Counted from the first letter of the stretch, positions 9,635-22,229 are shown. The stretch: 64,000 nucleotides of DNA from Kofleriaceae bacterium (GCA_020633495.1 JACKDR010000019.1:1-64000); one strand, 5' to 3'. Translations and numbers: made by a program. The notes: a model not told the origin generated them from the letters alone.

Positions 9635-10840
9635 ATGAAGTGGATGAAGCGCGTCGTGCTCGCCCTGCTGCTGGTCGGCATCGCCGTCCTCCTGGTGTGG
9701 TCGATGCTGCCGCGACCGGTGCCGGTCGAGGTCACGACGGTCAAGCGGGGCCTGTTGCGGGTCACCGTCGACGAGGACGGCCGGGCCCGGGTCGAGGACC
9801 GGTACGTCGTCACCGCGCCGCTGGCCGGGACGCTGGCGCGGATCGAGCTGCGCGCCGGCGACGCCGTCGCCGCCGGCGACGTCGTCGCGCGGATCGCGCC
9901 GCTGCCGGCGCCGCTGCTCGACGCCCGCAGCCGCGTCGAGCTGACCGGCCGGGTCGGCGTCGCCCGCGCCCAGCGCCGCCAGGCCGACGCCACCGTCGCG
10001 CGCGCCGAGACCGCGGCGGCGTTCGCCGAGCGCGAGGTCACCCGCATCCGCGGCCTGGTCCAGCACGACGCGATCTCGCCGGTCGAGCTCGAGCGCGCCC
10101 AGCTCGCCGCCGAGGTCGCCGCCCGCGACGTCGAGTCGGCGCGGTTCGCCGCCACGGTCGCCGCGCACGAGCTGACCACCGCCGAGGCCGCGGCGGCGCG
10201 CCTGGCCGGCGGCGCCGCCACGGGCGCCGTCGAGGACGTCGACCTGCGCGCGCCGGTGTCGGGCCGGGTCCTGCGCCGGCTGACCGAGAGCGAGGGCGTC
10301 GTCGGGCCGGGCACGCCGCTGCTCGAGCTCGGCGATCCGTCGCGCCTGGAGATCGTCGTCGACGTCCTGACCGCCGACGCCGTCGCGATCCGGCCCGGCG
10401 CGCCGGCGACGATCGAGCGCTGGGGCGGGGCGCCGCTGACCGGCAAGGTCCGCACCGTCGAGCCGTCGGCGACGACCCGGGTGTCGGCGCTCGGCGTCGA
10501 GGAGCAGCGGGTCGACGTCATCGTCGATCTCGTCGACCCGCCCGCGGCGTGGTCGGCGCTCGGCGACGGCTGGCGGGTCGAGGCCCGGATCGTCACCGCC
10601 GAGGTCCCCGACGCGCTGATCGTGCCGATCGGCGCGCTGTTCCGCGACGGCGAGGCCGGCTGGGCCGCCTACGTCGCCGACGGCGACCGCGCCCGGCTGC
10701 GCCACGTCGAGCTCGGCGCGCGCGCCTCCGGCGAGGCCGCGGTCACCGCCGGCCTGTCCGAGGGCGATCGCCTGATCCTCCACCCCGGCGAGCGGGTGAA
10801 GGACGGCGTCGCGATCGCGGCGCGGCGTGGCCGGGAATAG
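9635..10840 (+). CDS. Periplasmic adaptor / membrane-fusion protein (HlyD/MacA-like)
   Basis: A 401-residue protein with an N-terminal signal anchor (VVLALLLVGIAVLLVWSML). A biotinyl-lipoyl-like half follows (VTAPLAGTLARIELRAGDAV), then an alpha-helical hairpin of about 90 residues rich in Ala/Arg/Glu, the second lipoyl half (DLRAPVSGRVLRRL) and beta-barrel and membrane-proximal domains. This is the adaptor of tripartite exporters, bridging the permease to an outer-membrane channel. A strong Shine-Dalgarno (GAGGAGG) sits between the permease stop and ATG 9635. No outer-membrane channel gene is seen nearby, so a TolC partner must be elsewhere. Confidence 0.92.
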   Translation: MKWMKRVVLALLLVGIAVLLVWSMLPRPVPVEVTTVKRGLLRVTVDEDGRARVEDRYVVTAPLAGTLARIELRAGDAVAAGDVVARIAPLPAPLLDARSRVELTGRVGVARAQRRQADATVARAETAAAFAEREVTRIRGLVQHDAISPVELERAQLAAEVAARDVESARFAATVAAHELTTAEAAAARLAGGAATGAVEDVDLRAPVSGRVLRRLTESEGVVGPGTPLLELGDPSRLEIVVDVLTADAVAIRPGAPATIERWGGAPLTGKVRTVEPSATTRVSALGVEEQRVDVIVDLVDPPAAWSALGDGWRVEARIVTAEVPDALIVPIGALFRDGEAGWAAYVADGDRARLRHVELGARASGEAAVTAGLSEGDRLILHPGERVKDGVAIAARRGRE

Positions 10841-10875
10841 CGGCCGGTCGGCTACGGTTGCGGGCCGGAGGCAAC

Positions 10876-13705
10876 GTGAACAAGCGATGGTTCGCAGTCG
10901 GGGCGGCCGTGGCGCTCGCCATGGTCGTGGGTTTCTTCCTGTGGTCGCGCGGACGTGGCGGCGGTGGCGCGGGCGATCGCCCGGCCGCGGCGCGCGACGC
11001 CGGCGCCGGCAGGTCGATCGATGTCAACCGATCCGCCGCGGCGGGGATCGAAGGGGTCGTCGTCGACGTCGCCGGCAAGCCGGTGGCGGGGGCCATCGTG
11101 CGCGCGGTGCGCGACGGCCGCCGCGGCGAGGACGACGTCCCGGCGCCGGCGCGCGCCGGCGCCGACGGCCGCTTCGCGCTCGAGGTCACCGCCGGGGCCT
11201 ACCTGCTCACCGCCGCGGCCGCGGGCCACGCCCCGGCGAGGCCCGCGTCGCGGTCCGCGCCGGCGAGCGCGCCCACGCCGAGCTCCGGCTCGGCCCCGGC
11301 GGCGTGGTCGTGCGCGGCACCGTCAGCGACGCCACCGGCGGCACGATCGACGGCGCGCTGATCGTGCTCGCGCCCGAGGAGGGCATCCTGCGCGCCGACG
11401 GCCGCCGCGCCGTCGCCGCGGTCACCGGCGCCGACGGCGCGTTCGCGGTCGGCGTCGTGCCCGGGCGCTACCGGCTCACCGCGTCGCACCCCGAGTACGT
11501 CGACGACGTCCGCAGCCTCGAGATCGGGCCGGGCGGCGCCACCGTCGACGTCGCGCTGGTCCCCGGCGGCGTCGTCGAGGGCACCGTGCGCGACCGCGCC
11601 AGCGGCGCGCCGGTCGCCGGCGCCTGGGTCGGCTACAGCCGCGAGGTCGTGCGCGCCGGCCCTATGGCGGCGCTGCGGCCGAGGCCCGCGGCCGCGGCGA
11701 GGTCGTCGCCGGCGCCGACGGCGGCTTCCGGATCGCCGGCCTCGGCGCCGGCCGCATCGTCCTGACCGCCACCACCGACGACGATCGCGCCAGCGACGAG
11801 CCGGCCGAGGTCCTGCTCGGGGTCGCCGAGACCGCCACCGGCGTCGACGTCTTCGTCGGCCCGGCGCTGTCGATCGCCGGCCGCGTCGTCGACGACGCCG
11901 GCGCGCCGGTGCCCGGCGCCGAGGTCTCGCTCGAGGCGCGCGGCGAGGCCCGCATGATCGAGGCCGACGCCGCCGGGGCGTTCGTCGCGCGCGGCCTGCA
12001 GCCGGGCCGGTTCGCGCTGGTGGCGTCGAGCGACGACGCGCTGCCCGGCGAGCCGGCGTCGGTCGAGCTGGTCGACCGGCCGGTCGACGCCGTCACGCTG
12101 ACCGTGCGCCGCGGCGCGTTCGTCACCGGCCGCGTCGATCCGGCGGGGCCGGCCGAGGTCTTCGTCCGGCCGCCGGACGACGACGACGCGCCGTCGCCGC
12201 TCGGCGCCGGCATGTTCCGCCTCGCGATGGGCGGGCCGCGGGCCCGGACCGCGCCTGACGGCACCTTCCGGCTCGGGCCGTTCGAGCCCGGCAAGGTCGA
12301 GCTCGGCGCCCGCGCCGCCGACGGCCGCCGCGGCGAGCTCGACGTCGACGTCGCCGCGACCGGCAAGGACGGCGTCGTCATCCCGCTCGAGGCCCGCGGC
12401 CGCATCGCCGGCCGCGTCGTCAGCCGCGCCGGCGCGCCGGTGCCGGGCGCGGTCGTGTCGCTCAAGCGCGCGGCCGGCAGCTCGCGGACGCTGGTGGTCA
12501 ACGGCGTCGACATGGACGCCGACCGGGCGCCGTGCGACGACGACGGCTACTTCGCGATCGCCGGCCTCGACGCCGGCACCTGGGAGCTGCGCGTGCTCGA
12601 CGCCCGTGGCGGCGCGGTCGCGTTCGATCGCGGCAAGGGCGGCGACGCCGACGCGCCCGAGCGCGTCGAGCTCGCCGGCGGCCAGGCGAAGGACGGCGTC
12701 ACGCTCACCGTCGCGGTCAACGACGGCGTCATCCGCGGCGTCGTGGTCGGGCCCGATGGCCAGCCGGTCGCCGATGCCTGGGTCACGGTCGAGGCCGCGG
12801 GGCTGGGCATCCCGGGCTGCCCGGCGGGCGGCTGCCGACCTGGTGGCGGCGCCGCCGGCGGCGGCCCTGGCCCGGCGGCCCCGGCGGCCCTGGCGGCCCG
12901 GCGGCCCCGACGACCCGACGACGACGGCCCCGGCGGCGGCGGTCCAGGCGGCGAGCCGCGCCGGGTGATGGTGGCCGAGGTCGTCCTCGACGACGGCGCC
13001 GGCAGCCGCGCCGGCGAGATCCCGCCGGTCCTCACCGGCGCCGACGGTCGCTTCGAGGTCGGCGGCCTGCGCCACGGCCACTACCGGGTCGGCGCCGAGG
13101 GCCTGCGCGGCGGCGCCCGCGGCGCGGTCGCCGACGTCGAGACCGGCAGCGACGTCACCGTGAAGCTGGTGACGCTGTCGGTGCTGCGCGGCACGGTCAC
13201 GCTCGGCGGCGCGCCGGTGGCCGACTACGCGGTGACCGTCGAGGGGCCGACCCGCAAGCAGCAGACCGTGCACGCCGCCGACGGCGCGTTCACGATGCGC
13301 GGGCTCGATCCCGGCACCTACCAGGTCGAGGCCAAGGCGCGCGAGGCGTCGGGCGCCGCGACCGCCACGATCGAGGCCGGCAAGGAGGCCACCGTCGCGA
13401 TCGAGCTGCACGCCGACGGCAAGGTCACCGGCAAGGTCGTCGACGCCGCCGGCGCGCCGATGGCCGGGCTGATGGTGATCGTCACGCCGCGCCAGGCGCC
13501 GGGTGAGACGATGATCTCGCTCGACGAGCCGCCGCCCCAGACCGGCGCGGACGGCGCCTTCGTCGTGACCTCCAAGGCCGGGCCGCGCACGCTGCTGGTG
13601 CTGGGCCCGCAGGGGCCGGCGGTGCGCCAGGACCTCGACGTCGAGGACGGCAAGACCGTCGACCTCGGCACGCTGACCGCGCAGGCGCCGGGCGCCGAGC
13701 CGTAG
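10876..13705 (+). CDS. Signal-anchored carboxypeptidase-regulatory-like repeat protein, interrupted by two frameshifts
   Basis: Intact, this would be about 943 residues. GTG at 10876 has GGAGG in front and gives an N-terminal anchor (FAVGAAVALAMVVGFFLWS), then many CarboxypepD_reg-like Ig-fold modules of the type GxVVDAAGxPVxGAxV ... GADGxFxxxGLxPGxYxLxA. A Gly/Pro-rich stretch lies near 12,830-12,960. The coding frame changes near 11,236 and again near 11,660; each change is explained by one missing base in a C/G run. The protein family stays recognisable across both breaks, so I read it as one gene, either mis-assembled or very recently broken. It begins 35 bases after the adaptor gene. It is probably a periplasmic structural or carbohydrate-binding protein; no enzyme domain is visible. 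Confidence 0.75.
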
Positions 13706-13728
13706 CCGGGGCGCGGCGTCGCGGCCGG

Positions 13729-14580
13729 CTACGCCGCGGCGCCGAGCTCGTCGAGGCCGCGGATCAGCGCCGGCCGCACGCCGAAGCGCGCCAGCACCGC
13801 GTCGAGGCGGGCCTGGGCGCCGCGGTCGAAGCGCGCGACCCGCCGGCCCAGGATCAGCTCGTTCTTGAGCGAGTGCTCCCAGCCGGCGAGCTCGGTCACC
13901 GTGACCTGGTAGCCGCGGGCCTCGAGCGCGAGGGCGCGGATCACGTTGGTCAGGTGCGATCCGAGCTCGCGGCGGTGCCACGGGTGCGCGCACAGCGCCG
14001 CGGCGGCGTCGTCGTCGGGGCGGTGGGCGGCGAGCTGGCGCGCGACCTCGGCCTGGCAGCACGGCACCACCGCGACGTGATCGGCGCCGCGCCGGATCGC
14101 GAGCAGCAGCGTGTCGTCGGTGGCGGTGTCGCACGCGTGCAGCGCGGTGACCAGGTGGACCCGGTCCGGCACCGGCGCGGTGGCGATGTCGCCGGCGACG
14201 AAGCGCATCGTCGGGTGGCCGAGCCGGCGCGCGCGATCCTCGGCGGCGGCGACCAGCTCGGCGCGGGCCTCGATCGACCACACCGCGCCGCGCCCGGCCG
14301 GCCCCAGCACGGTCTCCTGCAGCAGGAACCCCAGGTAGCTCTTGCCGGCGCCGGCGTCGACGACGATCGGCTCGGGGTGGCGGGCCAGGACGTCGTCGAG
14401 GGCGGGCGTCAGCAGGCCGAGCAGGTGGCGGATCTGCTTCACCTTGCGGCGGCTGTCGGCGTTGAGGTCGCCGCCGCGGGTCAGCAGGTGCAGATCCTGG
14501 AGCAGCTCGATCGACACGCCCGGCCACAGCTCGGCGGCGACGTCGGCCCGGTCGACCTTCTTGCGCATCGCGCGCACCAT
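13729..14580 (-). CDS. Class I SAM-dependent methyltransferase (Methyltransf_32-like)
   Basis: A 283-residue cytoplasmic protein. Motif I is VVDAGAGKSYLGFLL (about residues 93-107), then an acidic loop (SIEARAEL), VAGDIA and the characteristic TALHACDTATDDTL and VVPCCQ. The last two are found in methyltransferases related to GSTCD/RRNAD-type proteins, many of which act on RNA. The C-terminal stretch HLTNVIRALALEARGY fits the same family. ATG at 14580 is used; ATG at 14568 (MRKKVDRADV) is equally plausible. It is convergent, 23 bases from the repeat-protein gene. The substrate is unknown. Confidence 0.85.
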   Translation of the reverse strand: MVRAMRKKVDRADVAAELWPGVSIELLQDLHLLTRGGDLNADSRRKVKQIRHLLGLLTPALDDVLARHPEPIVVDAGAGKSYLGFLLQETVLGPAGRGAVWSIEARAELVAAAEDRARRLGHPTMRFVAGDIATAPVPDRVHLVTALHACDTATDDTLLLAIRRGADHVAVVPCCQAEVARQLAAHRPDDDAAAALCAHPWHRRELGSHLTNVIRALALEARGYQVTVTELAGWEHSLKNELILGRRVARFDRGAQARLDAVLARFGVRPALIRGLDELGAAA

Positions 14581-14604
14581 AGCGCAGGCGCGATGGCGCC
14601 GCCG

Positions 14605-15117
14605 TCAGCAGCCGGGCTCGTCGTAGCCGTCGTCGACCTCGTGGGCGTGGTCCTCGACCGGGCCCAGCGTGAAGTCGACGCCGGCGGCGTCGAGCTCGAC
14701 CGCGCCGGCGCGCACCTGCAGCCGGTCGAGGGTGCCGGCCTCCATCAGCGCGGCGATCGCCGGATCGAAGTCCCAGGCGTCGGCGCCGCCGGCGGCGGGG
14801 GCGTCGTCGTCCGCGATCGCGGTCGGCCCCAGCCACCACAGCGCGGCGCCGACGACGCGGCCGCCGGCGCCGGTCTCGAGCCGCAGCTCGTGGCGCTCGC
14901 CGGCCAGCTCGAGCTCGAGCACGACGCCGCCGTCGAGCGCGACCACGTCGGCGATCGCGTCGGCGTCGATCACGACCTCCGCGGCCAGCTCGCGGGCGTC
15001 GAGGCCGCGCGCGGTCAGCTCCAGCCGCGGCCCGGAGTGCGCCGGCGCGACGGGCGCGTCCGGCGCGGTCAGCAGCTGCACGAGGGTGACGATGAAGGGC
15101 AGGGGGAGCGACAGCAT
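14605..15117 (-). CDS. Hypothetical protein
   Basis: A 170-residue product that I do not recognise. It begins with a short hydrophobic stretch (LSLPLPFIVTLVQLL) that could be a weak signal sequence. The rest is rich in Ala, Asp, Glu and Leu with alternating hydrophobic strands (VVLELELAGERHELRLETG), suggesting a beta-rich fold, and it ends in Cys. It lies 24 bases from the methyltransferase gene and could be co-transcribed with it. Codon third positions are strongly G/C, as in its neighbours, so it is probably real, though short antisense open frames are common at this GC content. Confidence 0.5.
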   Translation of the reverse strand: MLSLPLPFIVTLVQLLTAPDAPVAPAHSGPRLELTARGLDARELAAEVVIDADAIADVVALDGGVVLELELAGERHELRLETGAGGRVVGAALWWLGPTAIADDDAPAAGGADAWDFDPAIAALMEAGTLDRLQVRAGAVELDAAGVDFTLGPVEDHAHEVDDGYDEPGC

Positions 15118-15221
15118 GGCCCCCGGTACTGCGACCGCCGGGCCAGCTGCGCGGGTGAACAGTCCCGCCGGGTTGCGGCCGCGCGGCCCGGGCCGCGTGG
15201 CCGCCGGCCCACGTCAGCGCG

Positions 15222-15791
15222 TCAGGCGGCCCGCGCCAGGGACGCGCCGGCGCCGTCGACCAGCGAGGCCCGCGCCGCCTGCTTGGCGCGGTGGGCGCGG
15301 GTCTTGACCGTCGCCAGGCTCAGGCCGAGCCGGTCGGCGATCTCGGTCTCGGTGTAGCCCTCGAGGTAGCGCATCCAGAAGATCGACACGTACTTGGTGC
15401 CCAGGGCGGCGACCCCGGCGGCGACCCGCTGGATCAGCTCGCCGCCGGCGGTGACGCCCTCGGGCGAGGCGTGGGGATCGGGGCGGCTGTCGAGCAGGCT
15501 CTCGCCGTCGTCGTCGGGGGCGCGGCTGGACGGCACCTCGCGGCCGATGCGCCGCTGGCGCCGCAGCCACATCAGCGAGGTGGTGGCGGCGACCCGGTAC
15601 AGCCAGGTCGAGAACTGGGCGTCGCCGCGGAACGAGTCGCGATGGCGGTGCGCCAGCAGCAACGCCTCCTGGGTGACGTCCGCGGCGGCCTCCTCGTCCT
15701 TGACGTACTTCATGGCGATCGAGAACACGTACGAGCGAATCTGGGGGCTGCTCAGATCGTGACCGAGATGCGCAGAAGCTGCGTTGGGCAT
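15222..15791 (-). CDS. ECF-type RNA polymerase sigma factor
   Basis: A 189-residue sigma factor. Region 2 runs from SYVFSIAMKYVKDEEAAADV through VTQEALLLAHRHRDSFRGDA to QFSTWLYRVAATTSLMWLRR, with the conserved FSTWLYRVA box. Region 4 is VSIFWMRYLEGYTETEIADR then LGLSLATVKTRAHRAKQAAR, a textbook helix-turn-helix. The start ATG 15791 has GGAGG at the right distance, so the longer upstream frame is rejected. No anti-sigma gene is adjacent. It is divergent from the histidine kinase gene across a 239-bp region with repeated GTCCA/TGGAC elements, so the two may share regulation. Confidence 0.93.
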   Translation of the reverse strand: MPNAASAHLGHDLSSPQIRSYVFSIAMKYVKDEEAAADVTQEALLLAHRHRDSFRGDAQFSTWLYRVAATTSLMWLRRQRRIGREVPSSRAPDDDGESLLDSRPDPHASPEGVTAGGELIQRVAAGVAALGTKYVSIFWMRYLEGYTETEIADRLGLSLATVKTRAHRAKQAARASLVDGAGASLARAA

Positions 15792-15872
15792 CGAGACCTC
15801 CGGTGGGTGATGGCCCCTTCTTACGCAACCGCCATTCCAGGTTCGAAGACTAATGGTTTCAGTCATATAGGG

Positions 15873-16000
15873 GTCCAGCGACCGCCGTGACCGTCCATCT
15901 CGCTGGAAATCGTCCACGACTCTGGACGCAGGACTTTCGGGTTTTCGACCCCTGGATCGACGTGGATCCGGGCATCTAGACGCTGTCCAGGCGGCTGGAC
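15873..16000. promoter_or_regulatory. Divergent intergenic region with clustered GTCCA/TGGAC sites
   Basis: TCCAGCGA (15874-15881) and TCGCTGGA (15900-15907) form an 8-bp inverted repeat with an 18-base gap. GTCCAG-GCGG-CTGGAC (15985-16000) is a second, compact one. Further GTCCA copies are at 15893 and 15912, and TGGAC at 15923. The cluster lies between the ECF sigma gene (minus) and the kinase gene (plus), as expected for operators. This is pattern evidence only. Confidence 0.4.
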
Positions 16001-16030
16001 GGTCGGCGCTCCAGGGTGTAGACGAGATCC

Positions 16031-17232
16031 ATGCCCCGCGTCCTGGTGGTCGACGACGACCCGGTCGCCGTGCGGAGGATCCAGGATCTCCTGCGGGGCG
16101 AGGGTGCGTTCGAGACCGTGGGCGCGACCTCGGTGGCCGAGGCCGTCGAGCGCGCCGCCGGGGCCGAGGTCGCGCTGGTCGGGCTGCGGGTCGCGGGGCC
16201 CGGCGTCGACGACGGCCTGGCGCTGATCGCGGCGCTGCAGCGGACCGATCCGCTGCTCGAGGCGGTGGTCACGACGTCGGCGGCGGACGTCGACGGCTCC
16301 GAGCGGGCCCGGGCCGCGGTCGGCCCGGTGCGCCACGTCCTGCGCTCGGTCGAGGCCGACGAGCTGGCGCCGCGGGTCCACGCCCTGGCCGAGCGGCGCC
16401 GGCTGCGCCGCCAGATCGCGGACCTCGAGGGCCAGCTCGCGACCCGCGATCAGGCGCTGGTCGCCGAGCGCAGCCAGCTGCAGCGCGCCAGCGCCGAGCT
16501 GGCGGCGACCCATGGCTCGCTGGCCACCGCCACCGAGCGCCTGGTCCACGCCGAGCAGCTCGCCGCGGTCGGCCGCGTCGTCACCGGCATCGCCCACGAG
16601 CTCACCGAGCAGCTCGCGCTCATCAACTACGCCGAGGCGCTCAAGAGCAAGGTCGCGCGCGACCCCGAGCTGGTCGAGCTCGCCGACGTGATCGTCCGGG
16701 CCCAGAAGCGGCTGGCCGCGATGGTCGACGAGATCCGCGACTTCGCCGCCGCCGGCGACGATCGCCGCGGCCTGTCGCGCCAGCCCTCGGACCTGGCCGC
16801 GGTCGTCGACGAGGCGCTGGCGATCATCGGCTACGACCGCGACGTCCGGCGCCGCCGCCTGGTCCGGCAGTGGCAGGCGCGGCCGATCGTCGAGCTCGAC
16901 CACGACAAGTTCTCGCAGGTCGTCGTCAACCTGGTGTCGAACGCGGCGCTCGCGACCCGGCCCGGCGACGAGGTGACGCTGCGGATCGACGTCGACGACG
17001 ATCGCGCCCGGCTGGTCGTCGTCGATCGCGGCGTCGGCATGCCGCCCGAGGTCCTGGCCCGGCTCGGCGAGCCGTTCTTCACGACCCGCGGCGATCGCGG
17101 CTCCGGCCTGGGCGTCGGCATCTGCATGCGCATCGTCGAGGGCCACGGCGGCACGCTGCGCTTCACCTCCGCCGAGGGCGAGGGCACGACCGCGACCGTG
17201 ACGCTGCCGCTGATCACCGCCGAGGGCGGCAT

Positions 17233-17236
<4 letters not shown>
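16031..17236 (+). CDS. Histidine kinase with N-terminal pseudo-receiver domain
   Basis: A 401-residue soluble hybrid protein. Residues 1-120 have a CheY-like fold with the acidic pocket (VLVVDDDP), but the phosphoacceptor position is Gly51 (ALVGLRV) and the conserved Lys is Arg, so the receiver cannot be phosphorylated in the usual way. A coiled coil (about 120-175) leads to the dimerisation helix with His189 in GIAHELTEQ. ATPase boxes follow: N (QVVVNLVSNA), G1 (VVDRGVGM), F (GEPFFTTR) and G2 (GSGLGVGICMRIVEGHGG). No membrane segment is present. The stop overlaps the next ATG (ATGA), so kinase and NtrC-type partner are translationally coupled. Confidence 0.9.
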
Positions 17237-18764
<1,528 letters not shown>

Positions 18765-18768
<4 letters not shown>

Positions 18769-19255
18769 GCACCCGCTGGCTGCGCGTCGCCGACGTCGCC
18801 GCGGTCCCGCGCGACGGGGTCGTGCCGGTCGACCTCGACGGTCGTCCGGCGATCCTGTACCGCGCCGGCGACCGCTGGTTCTGCGCCCAGCGCCGCTGCC
18901 CGCACGCCGACTTCGACCTCGCCGAGGGCTTCGTGTCGCGCGGCTATCTGGTGTGCCCGCTGCACCTGTGGCGGTTCGCGGTCGACACCGGGATCCACGA
19001 GCTGTCGCCCGGGGTGTGCCTCGCGATGTACGCGGTGCGCATCGAAGGGCAGGATGTCTGGGTCGATCCGACGCCCCGCCGCAACTGCACCCCGTTCGAT
19101 CAGTATGCTCAGCTCGAGGCCGACCTCGAGGACACCCGCGTCGGCAAGGCCGTGCCCGGCTCCGAGCCCGACCCCGCCGACCCCGACCTCGACCCCGCGC
19201 CTGGCCCCGACCCCGATCCCGCCCGCGATCCCGATCCCGAAGGAAGGAACCGCCC

Positions 19256-19259
<4 letters not shown>
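18765..19259 (+). CDS. Rieske [2Fe-2S] domain protein
   Basis: A 164-residue protein. A ferredoxin-type Rieske fold carries both cluster-ligand pairs: Cys45-Pro-His47 and Cys64-Pro-Leu-His67 (VCPLHLWRF). It resembles the small subunits or electron carriers of nitrite reductase and dioxygenases rather than membrane-bound cytochrome bc1 Rieske proteins, as no transmembrane helix is seen. The C-terminus is a Pro/Asp-rich tail (PDPADPDLDPAPGPDPDP) of low complexity. ATGA overlap with the NtrC gene and GTGA overlap with isocitrate dehydrogenase tie it to both. It could supply a redox signal or electrons; no redox partner is encoded here. Confidence 0.9.
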
Positions 19260-20290
<1,031 letters not shown>

Positions 20291-20293
20291 CGC

Positions 20294-20315
20294 CGGCGCG
20301 CCCCCCGGCGCGCCG
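20294..20315. terminator. Bidirectional terminator-like hairpin between convergent genes
   Basis: CGGCGCGCC and GGCGCGCCG form a 9-bp stem closed by CCCC. The hairpin sits in the 37-base gap between the convergent isocitrate dehydrogenase and MshEN-like genes. It has no T-run. Confidence 0.5.
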
Positions 20316-20327
20316 CCACGGGCGGCC

Positions 20328-20621
20328 TCAGATCAGGCAGGTCGACAGGCTGACGAACTCGCGATACGCGCGCTCGACCAGCAGGATCGGCACGTAGCCG
20401 AGGGCGGCGGCGCACTCGCCGAGCCGGACGCCGGGGTTGCGATCCTGCATCTGCAGCGACTTGAGCAGCTGGACGCGGTCGAGGACGCCGCGCTCGACCA
20501 GGTACTCGCCGAACGGCAGCTCGGCGAGGCCGTCCTCCACCACCTCGATCCCCGAGCTCGAGTACTCGAAGTAGTGGTTGATATCCCGGTGGTTGGCTGC
20601 CTTGTGATGGGACGCCTGCAT
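20328..20621 (-). CDS. Small MshEN/GspE-N-like domain protein
   Basis: A 97-residue protein. The core ELPFGEYLVERGVLDRVQLL then a helix (LQMQDRNP) and VRLGECAAALGYV matches the N-terminal domain of type II secretion ATPases, which in some proteins binds cyclic di-GMP. No ATPase follows, so it is a stand-alone module. GGAGG eight bases before ATG 20621 decides the start over two upstream ATGs. The N-terminus is His/Asn-rich and unusual. It may be a small adaptor or second-messenger reader; function is not established from sequence. Confidence 0.68.
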   Translation of the reverse strand: MQASHHKAANHRDINHYFEYSSSGIEVVEDGLAELPFGEYLVERGVLDRVQLLKSLQMQDRNPGVRLGECAAALGYVPILLVERAYREFVSLSTCLI

Positions 20622-20884
20622 CGAGAGTGCCTCCATGGCGGCGGACAAGAGCAGCTTCCGTACCATCGGCCGAGCTGTCTCGTTCCGCGCACTTGGGTGC
20701 GGCGCGGGGTGAACACGAGCTCGACGGTGGCAGCTGGGGTGGCCGGCCGGGTGGCAGGCCCGTGCGCCATGGGGATCGCGTCGGCGGCGGCGCCGGCGAG
20801 GTTGCACACCGCGGTGGGCGATCGATTCCCGTGCGCCGGTCGTCGCGTTGCTGCGTTGTCGTCGCGTGCGCCGTCCTTGCTGAC

Positions 20885-22198
20885 ATGCTTTCCCTCACGA
20901 TGGTGTCGATGACCTCGCCGCTCCCGCCCGCTGGCCGCTCCCTGATCCCCGCCGTCGCGCTCGCCGCGGCGCTGTGCGCCTGCCGCAGCGACCCGCAGCC
21001 GCGCGCCGCGGCCCCGCACCGCGAGGCCGCGGTGGCGGCCCCGGCCGGGGACGCCGGCGCCGCCGCGGCGCCAGGGGCCGCGACCGACGGCGCGCCGGTG
21101 GCCGCCGAGCCCGAGCTGCCGGCGCCGTCGGAGACCCTCGGCGCGGTGCCCGACGACGTCGCGGCCGCCGTCCAGCTCGCCGAGGTCGCCGACGGCCTGG
21201 CCCGCCCGGTGCTCGTCACGTTCGCGCCCGGCGACGCGCGCCGCCGCCTGTTCGTGGTCGAGCAGGTCGGGCGCATCCGCTGGATCGAGGGCGGGGCGCT
21301 GGCCGCGGGCACGTTCCTCGACGTCCGCAAGCAGGTGTCGCGCGACAACGAGCAGGGCCTGCTCGGGCTCGCCTTCGATCCCGCGTTCGCCGACACCGGC
21401 CGGCTGTTCGTCTACTACACCGACAAGCAGGGCGACGCCCACGTCGACGGCTACCGGGTCGACGCCCACGACCCCGACCGCGTCGACGTCACGACCCGGC
21501 GCGAGCTGTTCCAGATCGATCAGCCGTACAGCAACCACAACGGCGGCAACCTCGCGTTCGGCCCCGACGGCAAGCTCTACCTCGGGCTCGGCGACGGCGG
21601 CTCCGCCGGCGATCCTCGCAAGGCCGGCCAGGATCCCGACAACCGGCTGGCCAAGCTGCTGCGCTTCGACGTCGACGCCGCGACCCCGACCGCCGAGATC
21701 GTCGCGATGGGCCTGCGCAACCCGTGGCGCTTCGACTTCGATCCCGCGACCGGCGACCTCTACATCGGCGACGTCGGCCAGGACCGCTGGGAGCAGCTCT
21801 ACGCGGTCGCCGCGGGCACGATCGACGACCGCAACTTCGGCTGGAGCGTCGCCGAGGGCCGACACTGCTACGGCGCCCGCCGCTGCGACCTCGCCGGCTT
21901 CACCGCGCCGGTCACCGACTACCCGCACGGCGACGGCTGCTCGGTCACCGGCGGCGTGGTCTACCGCGGCGCCGCGCTGCCCGCGCTGGCCGGCGTCTAC
22001 TTCTACGCCGACTACTGCATGGGCTGGATCCGCAGCTTCCGGTGGCGCCCCGACGGTATCCGCCAGCACTGGGACTGGCGCCCGGCGCTCGATCCCGACG
22101 CCCAGATCACGCAGGTGTCGTCGTTCGGCCGCGACGCCGACGGCGAGATCTACGTGGTGTCGCTGTCGGGCACGATCTGGAAGCTGGCGCCGCGGTAG
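20885..22198 (+). CDS. Lipoprotein PQQ-type glucose/sorbosone dehydrogenase-like protein (YliI/Asd family)
   Basis: A 437-residue exported protein. The N-terminus has a hydrophobic run ending in LAAALCAC, a likely lipobox, and an Ala/Pro-rich spacer. The body is a six-bladed propeller of the soluble aldose dehydrogenase family: LVTFAPGDARRRLFVVEQVG, GLLGLAFDP, FVYYTDK, NHNGGNLAFGPDGKLYLGLG, GLRNPWRFDF and GDVGQDRWE. Relatives oxidise sugars with pyrroloquinoline quinone in the periplasm; the His and Arg of the active-site segments are present. ATG 20885 is chosen, with ATG 20900 or 20909 possible, as no strong ribosome site is visible. The 263 bases upstream carry only the divergent promoter area. 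Confidence 0.88.
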   Translation: MLSLTMVSMTSPLPPAGRSLIPAVALAAALCACRSDPQPRAAAPHREAAVAAPAGDAGAAAAPGAATDGAPVAAEPELPAPSETLGAVPDDVAAAVQLAEVADGLARPVLVTFAPGDARRRLFVVEQVGRIRWIEGGALAAGTFLDVRKQVSRDNEQGLLGLAFDPAFADTGRLFVYYTDKQGDAHVDGYRVDAHDPDRVDVTTRRELFQIDQPYSNHNGGNLAFGPDGKLYLGLGDGGSAGDPRKAGQDPDNRLAKLLRFDVDAATPTAEIVAMGLRNPWRFDFDPATGDLYIGDVGQDRWEQLYAVAAGTIDDRNFGWSVAEGRHCYGARRCDLAGFTAPVTDYPHGDGCSVTGGVVYRGAALPALAGVYFYADYCMGWIRSFRWRPDGIRQHWDWRPALDPDAQITQVSSFGRDADGEIYVVSLSGTIWKLAPR

Positions 22199-22229
22199 CC
22201 GCGACCGGGCGCGACGGCGCCACCCTCCG

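Noticed and set aside
12830..12960. Separate collagen-like or PGRS gene in the Gly/Pro-rich stretch
   Set aside because: It is in frame with the surrounding carboxypeptidase-regulatory-like modules and has no start signal of its own.
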